The position numbers and the translations under genes are program-made. A stretch of DNA of 64,000 nucleotides from Planctomycetota bacterium (GTDB lineage: Bacteria; Planctomycetota; UBA11346): the NCBI GenBank assembly GCA_016745075.1, contig JADGDD010000003.1:1-64000 (forward strand), given 5' to 3'. Below the pieces are notes generated by a model. That model worked only from the letters and a program-made list of their open reading frames with translations, was not told the origin of the DNA and did no database searches. Of this stretch, positions 1-9,375 are shown in pieces (within the stretch, counting starts at the first letter, position 1; each line of letters begins with the position of its first letter).

Positions 1-774
1 ACATATTCCTGCGGCTATTGCAAATACGTTTTTCAAAACAGCAGCATATTCGGTTCCGTAAATATCATCAGAAATAACAGAAGAATATTGTGATAGACTC
101 CATTGCTGAATAATTCCAGAAGATGGTGCAGTAATAGAATAGCTATAAACATTAACTTGTGCAATAGATGCGTGCAAATTGAGTGTTTTATTTTGCGTAT
201 AATAAATGTAGCCGATAAAAGACAAAAGACAAATAATAATAGTACTAATAATGGTTTTAAATGGAAAATGATAAGGTACCTTAGTTATAAAGGTAGGGTT
301 AGTAATAGGTTCTGTCTCTGAAAAAAGAGAAGATTCTGCTATATCTGCATCAAATGAATGAATTTCATTTTGAATATTTGTATCAATATTTTTACTGTAA
401 TCATCCGTATAAGAATTATGTGTTTCTGATTCAATATCGGAGTTATTAAGATTTAAATGTGCAGTTGATTCATATTTTTCTACAATTGAAGAAAAATCAT
501 TACCACTAATTTTTTCTGAATGTTCATTAGAAAAAATATTATCAAAATGACTTTCTGTATCAGGATCAGATTTAGAATTAGTAGCATCAATTATTGTTTC
601 ATCTGATTTACTATCCCCATGTAGAGTGATAGAAGCTGTTTGATGTTCTACAATAGGGATATGAAGCGATGAAGCGATACTTTCATGCTGTCCATCAGCA
701 GCATGAACTTTTAGGGATTCTAAAGGAGCATCTAAAGCTGTTTCATCTTCAGGATGATTTGATGGAATAGTCAT
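1..774 (-). CDS. Partial membrane protein with long acidic N-terminus, possibly HlyD-like
   Basis: An open frame of 258 codons runs from ATG at 774-772 to the left edge without a stop, so the C-terminus lies outside the window. Residues 1-165 are polar, rich in Ser, Asp, Glu and Asn, and look disordered. One membrane segment follows at about 174-192. Beyond it, ITAPSSGIIQQW (about 214-225) resembles the start of the biotinyl/lipoyl-like hairpin of HlyD-type membrane-fusion proteins, but this match is short and is an inference. The gene starts 6 bp after the metH stop on the same strand, so it is probably co-transcribed with metH. The topology would be cytoplasmic N-terminus, periplasmic C-terminus. 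Function unknown. Confidence 0.6.
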   Translation of the reverse strand, partial: MTIPSNHPEDETALDAPLESLKVHAADGQHESIASSLHIPIVEHQTASITLHGDSKSDETIIDATNSKSDPDTESHFDNIFSNEHSEKISGNDFSSIVEKYESTAHLNLNNSDIESETHNSYTDDYSKNIDTNIQNEIHSFDADIAESSLFSETEPITNPTFITKVPYHFPFKTIISTIIICLLSFIGYIYYTQNKTLNLHASIAQVNVYSYSITAPSSGIIQQWSLSQYSSVISDDIYGTEYAAVLKNVFAIAAGIC

Positions 775-780
775 ATTATT

Positions 781-3700
781 TTATAGAGAGAAATATTTAG
801 CAGAAGGATGATGAGTAATAAAACATGATGTACTTTGTTCAGGATCTAATTGAAATTCATCACTCAATGTAATACCAATATCTTGCCAACCAAGTAAATC
901 TTGCAATAAAGCTTGATCTTCTAATTGAGGACAAGCTGGATAACCAAAACTATAACGACTTCCTTGATAATGTTGGGTAAAAAGTTTTTGAATATTAGTA
1001 TCATCTTGTTTATCTATATTTAGTTCAGTACGTATATGTTTATGCCAATATTCAGCAAGTGCTTCTGTGCTTTCTACAGATAAACCGTAAAAATAAAGAT
1101 AATCTTTGTATTCATCAGAAGAAAAGAGACGTTGGCAGTGTTTACTAGCTATAGCGCCCATAGTAACACAATGTACAGCTATTACATCACGTGCACCGTT
1201 TTCCCATGATTTTTTAGGAATAAATGATTTTTCATTATTTATTTCATCAGCAAAGAGTGGTCTATAATAATCACTTACACAGAGATGTTTACTAGAGTCT
1301 CCCATTTGTCGTGGGAATGAAATACGACCTCTTTCAAGACCTGTATCTGGATCAAATATAATCAAATCATTTTTATCAGCAGCACATGGGAAATATCCGT
1401 ATACAACTTGTGGTTCAAGCATTTTTTCATCTATAGCCAGCTTCGACCATTTTTCAAAAACAGGATCAGCTTCAGTAGTTATGAGCTTTTTATAAGATGC
1501 ATCATCTAATTCTTGACCTTGTCTAAATCCCCATTGACCTCTATAGAGTGCGTTTTTATTAATATATTCGAGGATAGAGGATAGTGGTATATCTTCAGAC
1601 CTTACAATTTTACGACCCCAGAATGGAGGTTGTGGAATAATTTTTGCCAATTCAGTATGGGAATCTTTGTATGCTTGTCCTTCCATTATTTTTTGCTGCA
1701 TTTTTTCATAAGCTGTAATGACACGTTTACTTTTTGTCTTTTTAGTAGTAAGTTTATATTCGGATTCTGGTATCTGCTTACATATTTCATTCATTAATTG
1801 TAAACCATCAAAAGCATCTGTGGCATAATAAACAGGCGCTTCTTCATGAGAGCGAGTAGAATTTTGATATGTAGAACGTAAGTCATTTTCTACATATGGC
1901 CGATTTAAAGCTGCGCCACCTACAATAACAGGTGTCGTGTAATTACGTTCAGCCATATATTTAAGGTTATCATTCATGATAACTGTGCTTTTTACAAGTA
2001 AACCGCTCATACCTATAACATCAGGTGTATGTGTATTAGCACTTTCAATAATCTCTTCTATAGTCTTTTTAATACCAATATTATGTACTTTATAGCCATT
2101 ATTTGAAAGAATAATATCGACAAGGTTTTTGCCAATATCATGGACATCGCCCTTTACTGTTGCAAGAACCATAGTTCCTTTTTGAGCGGCATCTGTTCTT
2201 TCCATGAAATCTTCTAAAAAGCGAACACTAGCTTTCATACATTCAGCACTTTGTAAAACAAATGGAAGCTGCATTTTTCCCGAACCAAAGAGTATACCAA
2301 CTGTTTTCATACCTTCGAGTAGTATGCTATTAATAATTTCAACAGCGCTATAGCCACTATCTAAAGCACGTTGTAACTGTACTTCAATTCCAGATTTTTT
2401 ACCTTTTATAATGCGTTGCTGTAAAACTTCTTCTATTGGTAAATCGTCTTCATTAACATCAGATTGAGAATTAGAAGTGTCTCTATCCGAAAACCTATCG
2501 ATAAAGGTAAAAAGTGGATCATAAATACATTCACCATCCTCATCAAATTTTCGTCTATCATAGATAAGGTCACGGGTTATTTGTAGATCTTCTTCATCTA
2601 AGTTGCTTATAGGAATAATCTTACCAGCATTGAGAATAGCAGAAGTGAGTCCACGTTGAATAGATTCGTCTAAGTAAACACTATTAAGAACCCTACGGGC
2701 ATTCATTTTGATGCCGAATGAAATATTAGATAAACCTAATATGAAGCCAACATCTGGAAATTCTTTTTTGACTAATTCCATACCTTCAAGGGTATAAAGT
2801 CCAAGTTTTCTTGTATCTTCATCACCTTGGGTAATGGGGAAGGTTAAAAGATCGAATATAATACTTGATCCAGGAATGCCATGATGTTCAGTAATACGTT
2901 TGTATATTCTTCGAGCAATTTCTAATTTACGCTCTGGCGTTTTTGCCATACTTGCTTCTTTATCCTCATCAATAGTGAGAGCAACCAATGCACAACCATG
3001 TTTCTTAGCAAGTTCACAAACTCTATCAAATTTTTCGATACCTTCTTCAAAATTGACTGAGTTAATAATTGCACGTCCAGGAACGTAAGGAAGAACTTCT
3101 TCAAGAACATCTACCTGAGTGGTATCTATCATTAACGGAATAGGTATTAATTGTGAAAACCGTTTAACGGCTTCAAGCATTTCTGCTTTTTCATCGCGTC
3201 CAGTCCATGCTACAGAAACGTCTAGTACATGTGCACCTTCTTCTGTTTGTTCTTGGGCCATAGCAACCATGCCATCCCAATCATTTTCGAACAACAATTC
3301 ACGGAATTTTTTAGAGCCTGTTGCATTAGTTCGTTCACCAACAATAAGAATACCAGTATCTTGCACCATTGTTGTATGCCCACATAAAGTAGAGAGCATA
3401 GGAGGGAAAGATTCTTTCCGAGATTGTCCTGCTGTTGCACCATGTAGAGCATCAGCTACAGCTTTAATATGTTCTGGTGTAGTACCACAACAACCACCAG
3501 CAGCATTAAGACCATAATCCTTAACAAATTTAGTATGCCAATATGCTAAATCTTCTGGGCTCAGATCGTATTCCGCTTTACCATTTTTAAGAGTTGGTAA
3601 TCCAGCATTTGGTAAACAACTAATCCAGCGTGTGCTATTTTCACAAAGATGTTGTAAATGGCTTTCCATTTTATCAGGACCAGTAGCACAATTCATCCCA

Positions 3701-4467
3701 ATAACATCAATGGGAAGGCTTTCTAAGGCTACCAAGGCAGAAGCAATATCAGTACCAGCAAGAAGAGTTCCCATATCTTCAACTGTTACCTGAACTTGTA
3801 TTGGTAATTCTTTATTAAGTTGGCGCATTGCTTCGCGAGATGCTAGTACAGCACATTTAATCTGAAGAATATCTTGGCAGGTTTCAATTAAAATTAAATC
3901 ACTACCACCATCTATGAGGCCTTTAGCAGCAACTACATAGCCATTAAATGCAGTGTCCCAATCTATATGGCCAAGTGAAAGTAATTTTGTTCCTGGCCCA
4001 AGAGATCCAGCTACAAAGCGATAACGGTCAGTGAACGAATTAGCAGCCTGACGAGCAACCTGTGCGGATTTAAAGGCTAAATCATAAGCATGTTCGCTTA
4101 TACCAAATTCAGATAATACATGAGACATAACTCCAAAGGAATTGGTCTCAATAACATCAGCACCTGCTTGTAGATATTGTGCATGTATATCGGGCATAAT
4201 ATCTGGACGAGAATTAAGTAGCCATTCTGAGCAGTTTTCTTTATCAGCACCGCCAAAATCATCTATAGTTAAATTGAAATTTTGAAGAACAGAACCACAG
4301 CCACCATCATAAATTAAAACACGATCGCGAAATTCACCAAGATACTTAAAGGATTCTGCACGAAGGGTTCTATTATAGCCATTTTTAGCCAAAGTTGGAA
4401 TACCCCAGCCGAGCCCTCCTGTTAGATGGTGGCAATCAGGACTACAAATATGTTCTTTATCACTCAT
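781..4467 (-). CDS. metH: Cobalamin-dependent methionine synthase MetH
   Basis: Transfers the methyl group of 5-methyltetrahydrofolate to homocysteine through cob(I)alamin, making methionine in the cytoplasm. At 1,228 residues it has the full family architecture. The homocysteine domain carries the zinc ligands GMNC (Cys260) and GGCC (Cys325-Cys326). The pterin-binding domain starts near 372 (ILIVGERTNATGSKKF). The cobalamin cap is followed by the B12 site DVHDIGK (774-780, with His776 as the lower axial ligand). The C-terminal AdoMet reactivation domain has RYSFGYPACP. About 40 extra residues with Cys and His precede the homocysteine domain. No cobalamin riboswitch fits upstream, because dcd starts only 81 bp away; palindromes sit there instead. 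The full length and all motifs make the call secure. Confidence 0.97.
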   Translation of the reverse strand: MSDKEHICSPDCHHLTGGLGWGIPTLAKNGYNRTLRAESFKYLGEFRDRVLIYDGGCGSVLQNFNLTIDDFGGADKENCSEWLLNSRPDIMPDIHAQYLQAGADVIETNSFGVMSHVLSEFGISEHAYDLAFKSAQVARQAANSFTDRYRFVAGSLGPGTKLLSLGHIDWDTAFNGYVVAAKGLIDGGSDLILIETCQDILQIKCAVLASREAMRQLNKELPIQVQVTVEDMGTLLAGTDIASALVALESLPIDVIGMNCATGPDKMESHLQHLCENSTRWISCLPNAGLPTLKNGKAEYDLSPEDLAYWHTKFVKDYGLNAAGGCCGTTPEHIKAVADALHGATAGQSRKESFPPMLSTLCGHTTMVQDTGILIVGERTNATGSKKFRELLFENDWDGMVAMAQEQTEEGAHVLDVSVAWTGRDEKAEMLEAVKRFSQLIPIPLMIDTTQVDVLEEVLPYVPGRAIINSVNFEEGIEKFDRVCELAKKHGCALVALTIDEDKEASMAKTPERKLEIARRIYKRITEHHGIPGSSIIFDLLTFPITQGDEDTRKLGLYTLEGMELVKKEFPDVGFILGLSNISFGIKMNARRVLNSVYLDESIQRGLTSAILNAGKIIPISNLDEEDLQITRDLIYDRRKFDEDGECIYDPLFTFIDRFSDRDTSNSQSDVNEDDLPIEEVLQQRIIKGKKSGIEVQLQRALDSGYSAVEIINSILLEGMKTVGILFGSGKMQLPFVLQSAECMKASVRFLEDFMERTDAAQKGTMVLATVKGDVHDIGKNLVDIILSNNGYKVHNIGIKKTIEEIIESANTHTPDVIGMSGLLVKSTVIMNDNLKYMAERNYTTPVIVGGAALNRPYVENDLRSTYQNSTRSHEEAPVYYATDAFDGLQLMNEICKQIPESEYKLTTKKTKSKRVITAYEKMQQKIMEGQAYKDSHTELAKIIPQPPFWGRKIVRSEDIPLSSILEYINKNALYRGQWGFRQGQELDDASYKKLITTEADPVFEKWSKLAIDEKMLEPQVVYGYFPCAADKNDLIIFDPDTGLERGRISFPRQMGDSSKHLCVSDYYRPLFADEINNEKSFIPKKSWENGARDVIAVHCVTMGAIASKHCQRLFSSDEYKDYLYFYGLSVESTEALAEYWHKHIRTELNIDKQDDTNIQKLFTQHYQGSRYSFGYPACPQLEDQALLQDLLGWQDIGITLSDEFQLDPEQSTSCFITHHPSAKYFSL

Positions 4468-4476
4468 AATTTAAAA

Positions 4477-4496
4477 GATATCATGATATCGCGATA
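4477..4496. promoter_or_regulatory. Overlapping palindromes upstream of metH (candidate operator)
   Basis: GATATCATGATATC (4477-4490) is a perfect 14-bp palindrome and TATCGCGATA (4487-4496) a perfect 10-bp palindrome overlapping it. Both lie 10-29 bp upstream of the metH start, where a repressor would block initiation. The window also encodes an ArsR-methyltransferase fusion (12,822-13,742) of the SahR type, a family known to control metH and other SAM-cycle genes. Linking the two is inference. Confidence 0.5.
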
Positions 4497-4547
4497 CGAC
4501 GATATAAAAAAATAGACTGTCTTTTTAATGTCTTCATCCTCTATAAT

Positions 4548-5666
4548 TTAGCTATCCACGGAGAAATGTTTACTTAAGCGAGGACCATTCTGATGGGCAT
4601 AATGGTTTCCCTGATCACCATAAAGATTAGTACAGGCTTCTGTAAGTTCTTCATAGACCATAGCACAAATGGGCTGTTGATGACGCAAAATGAGGTCATC
4701 TTCATGTGGCCGAACCTCAAGTACTGCACGTGCACCGTTTTGTTTACCAGAAAAAACACCCCAACCAGGATCAAAGAAACCTGCATAATGTGCTCTAAAT
4801 TCACCAGCAGAAGGATCATAAGGAACCATTTCACAAGCAAACCTATCGGGTACAGCTACTTTTTCATAGGTTGATAATATGTAAAAGGATCCCTTTTCTA
4901 AAAAAAGATAGCCACTTTCAGGACGAGTAACTGGAGTAAAATAGTCATGAGCATTATGACTGCCTTTTTGGCCAAGATGCACTGGTTTATGGCAGCGTTT
5001 TGCAACAAAACCAACAATATCAGAAGATAAATCAGCACCCATCACCAAACGATTGTCAAAAATACAGCGTTCAGCTGAGACAGAAGAATTATCAGGGTTC
5101 AATAATAAAGGAGTATGGGCATGTTCTATACTCAATTGACTGGCGTCTACAACTCGGCGGTTATGAAAAAAGATAGCCTGATTGAGGCTAATACCTGATT
5201 GAACAATAACATCGAAACTACGTGGAATAAGCTCAAGCCATACGTCACCATCATAACCACTATTTATTCTATCATAACGGGGTGTGGCATTAGTAAGCAC
5301 ACGGGTTGCTAAATCTACCCGTCCAGTACTACTTTTTGAATTGGTGTATGCTTCTATACCAATAGGCAAAGAAAATCGCTCACGTAGTCGAACAATGTAC
5401 ACATGGCCACGGGCTAAAACAGTTGGCTTAGAAGCAACAATATGTTCTACAGCAAGTCCATCTATCAGTGTACGAATATCTTCACCAGCAATGGGTAAAG
5501 TAGAGCCAGGTAAACGCCAAATATCACTAGATAAAGTAAGGTCTAGGCTGGCTGGCTGAATAAGATCAGAAGCAATGCCAGCATCACTAGTGATATGCCC
5601 CTTATCTATCAGTGTGCGGATACCAGTAGCGGTCAGGGTGCCGTTTGTAGGGAATAGAGAACTCAT
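4548..5666 (-). CDS. dcd: Two-domain 2'-deoxycytidine 5'-triphosphate deaminase
   Basis: Deaminates dCTP to dUTP, feeding dTMP synthesis. At 372 residues it is about twice the classical Dcd (about 190 residues) and appears to hold two Dcd/dUTPase folds. The first half has IQPASLDLTL (about 36-45) and KSSTGRVDLATRVLTN (about 110-125), the second has AGFFDPGWG near residue 296, the conserved turn of the fold. Long Dcd proteins of this kind are known in several lineages. It is followed by metH 81 bp downstream and lies 113 bp after queA on the same strand. No strong ribosome binding site is visible before the ATG at 5666. Confidence 0.85.
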   Translation of the reverse strand: MSSLFPTNGTLTATGIRTLIDKGHITSDAGIASDLIQPASLDLTLSSDIWRLPGSTLPIAGEDIRTLIDGLAVEHIVASKPTVLARGHVYIVRLRERFSLPIGIEAYTNSKSSTGRVDLATRVLTNATPRYDRINSGYDGDVWLELIPRSFDVIVQSGISLNQAIFFHNRRVVDASQLSIEHAHTPLLLNPDNSSVSAERCIFDNRLVMGADLSSDIVGFVAKRCHKPVHLGQKGSHNAHDYFTPVTRPESGYLFLEKGSFYILSTYEKVAVPDRFACEMVPYDPSAGEFRAHYAGFFDPGWGVFSGKQNGARAVLEVRPHEDDLILRHQQPICAMVYEELTEACTNLYGDQGNHYAHQNGPRLSKHFSVDS

Positions 5667-5779
5667 GGCTGCATTCTGGACTAGCTATCATATTGAGCAA
5701 CAGATAACAAGCTGTGAATTGATAATATATAGAGCAAGAATTAAGGCATTATAAAAATATATGCTGGTAGCAGAATGTA

Positions 5780-6820
5780 TTACGGCAGCCATAGCATAGC
5801 ATCACCATAACTATAGAATCGATACTGTTGTGCTATAGCTTCGGCGTAGATCTCATGCATACGCTCAAGTCCTGTATAACATGCAAGTAACATCAGTAAT
5901 GAAGATTTAGGAAGATGAAAATTTGTTAACAGACCATCAGCAACTTGTGGTTGAATAGGTGGATGTAGAAAGATCTGTGTCCAACCATTCCAAGTTTGTA
6001 TAGTCCCATTATTACAAGCCGCAGCACTCTCTAGGGTACGGACAACTGTTGTCCCAACTGCAATAACACGACCACCATTGGACTTACAATTTGCAATAGC
6101 TGTAACAGTTTCTTGTGGGCATGAACACCATTCACTATGAATCTGATGGTCTTCAACCGATTCAGCTTCAACTGGCTTAAAGGTACCAGGCCCAACACGT
6201 AATTCTACAAAAGCACTTTGAACACCAACATTTTGTAAACGTTGAAGGAGATCTGTGGTAAAATGTAAACCAGCAGTAGGTGCGGCAACCGAACCAGGCG
6301 TATCTGCATAAACACATTGATAACGATCTTTATCATCTGGCCGATCATCACGTTGTATATATGGTGGTAGAGGAATATGGCCGACAGCATCACAGAGAGC
6401 CATAATATCGCAATCTACAGGAAATAGGAGTTCTCGTTGACCATCGTCTCTACATGTGATTACCTGAAGTTGTATACATTTGTCATTAGTTTCACTAATA
6501 AATAACAGAGTCCCTTCACGAACTTTACCACGAATCATACAAAGCCAGAGTTTATCGTTATCACTGGTTACTGGATGGATCAATAATACTTCAACTTGCC
6601 CACCAGTTTCTTTTTTGGCAAATAAGCGAGCAGGAAAAACTTTGGTGTTATTAAACACGAGTAAATCATTTGGTGCAAGAATTGAATCAAGATCAGCAAC
6701 AGTTTTATGGGCATAACTAGTATGGTTGCTGAGTAATAGGCGGGCACTATCTCGTGGCTCAATAGCTTCTTGGGCGATACGTTCAGGGGGTAAAACATAA
6801 TCAAAATCACTAGTTAACAT
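5780..6820 (-). CDS. queA: S-adenosylmethionine:tRNA ribosyltransferase-isomerase QueA
   Basis: Transfers and isomerises the ribosyl moiety of S-adenosylmethionine onto preQ1 at the wobble base of tRNA, giving epoxyqueuosine. At 346 residues it matches the family length. Recognisable signatures are the N-terminal FDYVLPPERIAQEAIEPRDS, the central HFTTDLLQRL region with ELRVGPGTFKPVE, and the C-terminal NFHLPKSSLLMLLACYTG. It lies downstream of the porin terminator, so it is probably transcribed from its own promoter in the 90 bp before 6820. No other queuosine gene is in the window. Confidence 0.95.
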   Translation of the reverse strand: MLTSDFDYVLPPERIAQEAIEPRDSARLLLSNHTSYAHKTVADLDSILAPNDLLVFNNTKVFPARLFAKKETGGQVEVLLIHPVTSDNDKLWLCMIRGKVREGTLLFISETNDKCIQLQVITCRDDGQRELLFPVDCDIMALCDAVGHIPLPPYIQRDDRPDDKDRYQCVYADTPGSVAAPTAGLHFTTDLLQRLQNVGVQSAFVELRVGPGTFKPVEAESVEDHQIHSEWCSCPQETVTAIANCKSNGGRVIAVGTTVVRTLESAAACNNGTIQTWNGWTQIFLHPPIQPQVADGLLTNFHLPKSSLLMLLACYTGLERMHEIYAEAIAQQYRFYSYGDAMLWLP

Positions 6821-6840
6821 GAACAGTCCAAATGGGGGAG

Positions 6841-6880
6841 AAAAAAATAAGGCCTCGGTATATAAATACCGAGGCCTTAT
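6841..6880 (-). terminator. Rho-independent terminator of the porin gene
   Basis: A perfect 14-bp stem (6847-6860 with 6867-6880) encloses a 6-nt loop. On the minus strand it is followed by a T-run (the A-run at 6841-6847). It lies 31 bp after the porin stop and just before queA. Confidence 0.9.
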
Positions 6881-6911
6881 AAATATAACGAGATCTTGTT
6901 AAAGAACGCTC

Positions 6912-7868
6912 TTATGGAATAAGGGCGAGCATTTCAACATAGATACCAGTTTCAGATTTAGCACCGTCTGCAGCTGGGTCAACGATTTCAATTTCAGCAT
7001 TAAGAGCGAAGTTTTCGTCGTTTGTTGGGTTGGTCAACAAAGCGATAGCGATTTCGAAGAGTTCGTCGTCATCAGTATCAGCATCTGGCTCAAGTTGGCT
7101 GAGCATAAGAGTAGCGCTCATGTTGTCTTGGAACTTGTAGTTAGCGCCAACCATGAATGCCATTGAAGAGTCGATAGTTTCAGTTGTGCGAGAAGCGATG
7201 TCCCACATTACAACAAGCTTGTCTTCTACGCCAGTCCAGTCACCGTTTAAGCCGAATTGAGTGACAGAATCACCTGCAGCGTCTTTTTCGAAGATAAGTT
7301 CGAAGTCAAGGTTCAGACCAAGGTCAGCATTGCCCCAAGCGAAGTCAAGACCGATGCTGATGTCGTTTGTTTTTTCAGCAGCAACGCCAGAAATTACGTT
7401 GTCGTTGAGGATGAAAAGAGAAGCAGCCATGTCTTCGTTGATGTTGAATGCAACTTCAGCACCAGTGATTTCTTCACCAGTTACGCCAGCAACTTGGCTA
7501 GTGTTTACACGGTATAGGCCAGGAGCGTCGATATCTTCGTAGCCGAGGAAGGTTTGCATAAGACCAGCGCGAAGAGTAACTTGCTCAGAAACAGCCCATG
7601 CGATGTTAGCTTGTTCTAGATCGTTGCTATCGAGTTCGTAATCGATTTGAGCTTCAACAGCTTCGCCGATGCTATAGCCGAGTTGAATTTCAGCAGCAGC
7701 AGTGAATTCCATGTTGCTGTCTTGAGTTTTTACGTTGCCTTTGTCGGTAACGTTTTCGAGAACTACATCAACGAAACCGCCGATGGTAAGGTCGCCTACT
7801 TCTACTGCTGAGGCTGTGGTGGCAAGGGCGATAAGACCCAAGCTTGGTACGATATGTTTAAGGCTCAT
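6912..7868 (-). CDS. Outer-membrane beta-barrel porin-like protein
   Basis: A 318-residue exported protein with a clear signal peptide (MSLKHIVPSLGLIALATTASA, cleavage near residue 21). The mature part alternates hydrophobic and polar residues as in beta-strands, is acidic, and starts VEVGDLTIGGFVDVVLE, typical of OmpL/porin-2-like barrels. It probably forms a channel in the outer membrane. A strong ribosome binding site (AAGGAGAGG) precedes the ATG. A strong terminator follows the gene, and a Fur-box-like palindrome and a hairpin-forming leader lie upstream. These features suggest high, iron-responsive expression. The substrate cannot be told. Confidence 0.75.
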   Translation of the reverse strand: MSLKHIVPSLGLIALATTASAVEVGDLTIGGFVDVVLENVTDKGNVKTQDSNMEFTAAAEIQLGYSIGEAVEAQIDYELDSNDLEQANIAWAVSEQVTLRAGLMQTFLGYEDIDAPGLYRVNTSQVAGVTGEEITGAEVAFNINEDMAASLFILNDNVISGVAAEKTNDISIGLDFAWGNADLGLNLDFELIFEKDAAGDSVTQFGLNGDWTGVEDKLVVMWDIASRTTETIDSSMAFMVGANYKFQDNMSATLMLSQLEPDADTDDDELFEIAIALLTNPTNDENFALNAEIEIVDPAADGAKSETGIYVEMLALIP

Positions 7869-7905
7869 GTGGCCTCTCCTTGTTTAAATTGCTAGCTAGC
7901 GTTTA

Positions 7906-7958
7906 TTTGGTTGACTGAAGCTTACGCCCCCACTCAGGACTTCGCGAAATCAACCAAA
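7906..7958 (-). promoter_or_regulatory. Stem-loop in the porin 5' untranslated region
   Basis: TTTGGTTGA (7906-7914) and TCAACCAAA (7950-7958) form a perfect 9-bp stem. Inside it, GAAG/CTTC can pair again. If transcription starts near 7967 the hairpin is at the very 5' end of the porin mRNA, where such stems often protect abundant envelope mRNAs from decay. Confidence 0.4.
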
Positions 7959-7973
7959 AGGATGAAGCTGCGG

Positions 7974-8000
7974 AGAATATGAAGGAAAATTCATTGTCAA
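7974..8000 (-). promoter_or_regulatory. Possible sigma70-type promoter of the porin
   Basis: Read on the minus strand: TTGACA (8000-7995), a 15-bp spacer and TATTCT (7979-7974). The -35 box is perfect but the spacer is shorter than the usual 17 bp. Confidence 0.35.
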
Positions 8001-8031
8001 TCGACAAAAGGGGTATTGTTTCAACTGTTCA

Positions 8032-8051
8032 GTTATTGATAATCATTATCA
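8032..8051. promoter_or_regulatory. Fur-box-like operator upstream of the porin
   Basis: TGATAATCATTATCA (8037-8051) is a 7-1-7 inverted repeat. The 19 bases at 8032-8050 match the classical Fur consensus GATAATGATAATCATTATC at 17 positions. It lies about 165-180 bp upstream of the porin start, just upstream of the proposed -35 box. Confidence 0.65.
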
Positions 8052-8358
8052 TGAAGGAATTATCACTTGCATTTGGTTTTTAGAGACTCTCTAGAATAAG
8101 CAAAAACCCCCTGTTTTCAACACTTTTAAAAATAACAGCCCGTAAAAAACGGGGTATTCGCGATGTCGAATGAAGAAAGAATCGTAAATAATAGGGGTTT
8201 TAATACATCACTTGACAAAAATAAATGTGTCTAACTGAAAACAAATAAGATAAAGAAGGTTTTATCTAGAAATACGGTTTCTTAATAAAAAGAGCAAAGG
8301 GTGGGAACTTAGATAGGTTTTTGTCATCATAAAGAATGAGGACTTACCACTTAGTTAT
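8052..8358. other. Non-coding stretch between CDF gene and porin control region
   Basis: No credible gene on either strand. It holds a small hairpin (CCCGT 8139-8143 with ACGGG 8149-8153), followed on the minus strand by a T-rich stretch, which could end the CDF transcript. AAAACCCC near 8104 and GGGGTTTT near 8195 are also complementary. Confidence 0.4.
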
Positions 8359-9360
8359 TTACTCAAGATCAGAACGATGCGGTTCTAAGTCAATGTAGAG
8401 TGCGCCAGGAAACTCTTCACGGATCGCTTGTTCCATGGTATCTACGTGTTGTGCTTGGATATGCATAAGGTCATCGGCATAGCGACCAAGATCTATAGCA
8501 ACTTCACTATGTTTACGTGCAGTAGAAAATTTCGTTGTCCACTGAGGAATAAGCCCTTCAGCAAGTTGACTACCAGAAAAAACGACTTCGGCTTTTAAGG
8601 TGAAGGTATTTGGGGTGAGCTGACGAGTTTTGAGATCATGAACATGGTGAATACCATCTAAGTCTGCTAGGAATATACGAAGCTCGTGCATAAGATCAGG
8701 CCGAATAGACTTACCAACGAGCATACCACGGTTGCGCCAAATTAAGAAGACTCCAACGCAGGCGAGCATACAGCCAATAATAAGTTGTGCATAGACATCC
8801 CAAATGCCGTTTTGGGTTACTACACAGAGGCCAATGGCGGTAGCAGCAAATAAACAACCAAGTACAGCTACGAAGTCTTCCAACAATACGGTTATGGTTT
8901 CTGAGGATTGGCGTCTGAGATGGATTAACCAGCTTAGTTCACCGCGGGTACTGAGTAGGTCTTTCATGACGGAAAGCAAAACCCAACTTTCTATGAGCGT
9001 AGAAAAACCAAGAATACTAAAGGTTAAGGTTAATGCTTCTGGCATTTGTGGGTTATGGATACTATGCAAAGCATGTTGAATAGTCAGGCCACCGCCAAGA
9101 AATAAAATACCAATAGCTGCCAGCAGACCCCAAAAGTTGGCTTCAATGCCAAAGCCATAAGGGTGCTGTTTGGTAGCTTTCTGGTTAGAACGATGTACTC
9201 CTATTAATAGTAGGCATTGGTTGAGCGTATCCACAAAGCTATGGATACATTCTGCAACCATCGCACCGGACCCGCTAAAAATAGCCGCCACACCTTTAGC
9301 AATAGTGACGAGGGTATTGCCAATAATGGCCTTGATAACAGCAGCTTTTCTGTGGGACAT
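8359..9360 (-). CDS. Cation diffusion facilitator (CDF) family transporter
   Basis: An inner-membrane divalent-metal/proton antiporter of the CDF family, 333 residues. Transmembrane helices cover roughly residues 10-210, and a cytoplasmic dimerisation domain with ELRIFLADLDGIHHVHDLKTRQ follows. The helix-2 metal motif is present as HSFVDTLNQ (His40, Asp44), together with the family signature GSGAMVAECIHS. In helix 5 the classical HxxxD is replaced by LLEDFVAVLG, as in the branch that includes SLC30A9-like proteins, so metal choice is uncertain (Zn, Fe or Mn). The gene stands 15 bp after the AraC gene on the same strand and may share its transcript. Confidence 0.9.
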   Translation of the reverse strand: MSHRKAAVIKAIIGNTLVTIAKGVAAIFSGSGAMVAECIHSFVDTLNQCLLLIGVHRSNQKATKQHPYGFGIEANFWGLLAAIGILFLGGGLTIQHALHSIHNPQMPEALTLTFSILGFSTLIESWVLLSVMKDLLSTRGELSWLIHLRRQSSETITVLLEDFVAVLGCLFAATAIGLCVVTQNGIWDVYAQLIIGCMLACVGVFLIWRNRGMLVGKSIRPDLMHELRIFLADLDGIHHVHDLKTRQLTPNTFTLKAEVVFSGSQLAEGLIPQWTTKFSTARKHSEVAIDLGRYADDLMHIQAQHVDTMEQAIREEFPGALYIDLEPHRSDLE

Positions 9361-9375
9361 GCCAGTAAAGTATAG

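Noticed and set aside
2900..3517. Plus-strand open frames inside metH
   Set aside because: They are antisense to an intact, motif-complete MetH and lack ribosome binding sites or recognisable protein features.
4468..4547. Cobalamin or SAM riboswitch before metH
   Set aside because: Only 80 bp separate dcd and metH; no room and no matching conserved elements, just palindromes.
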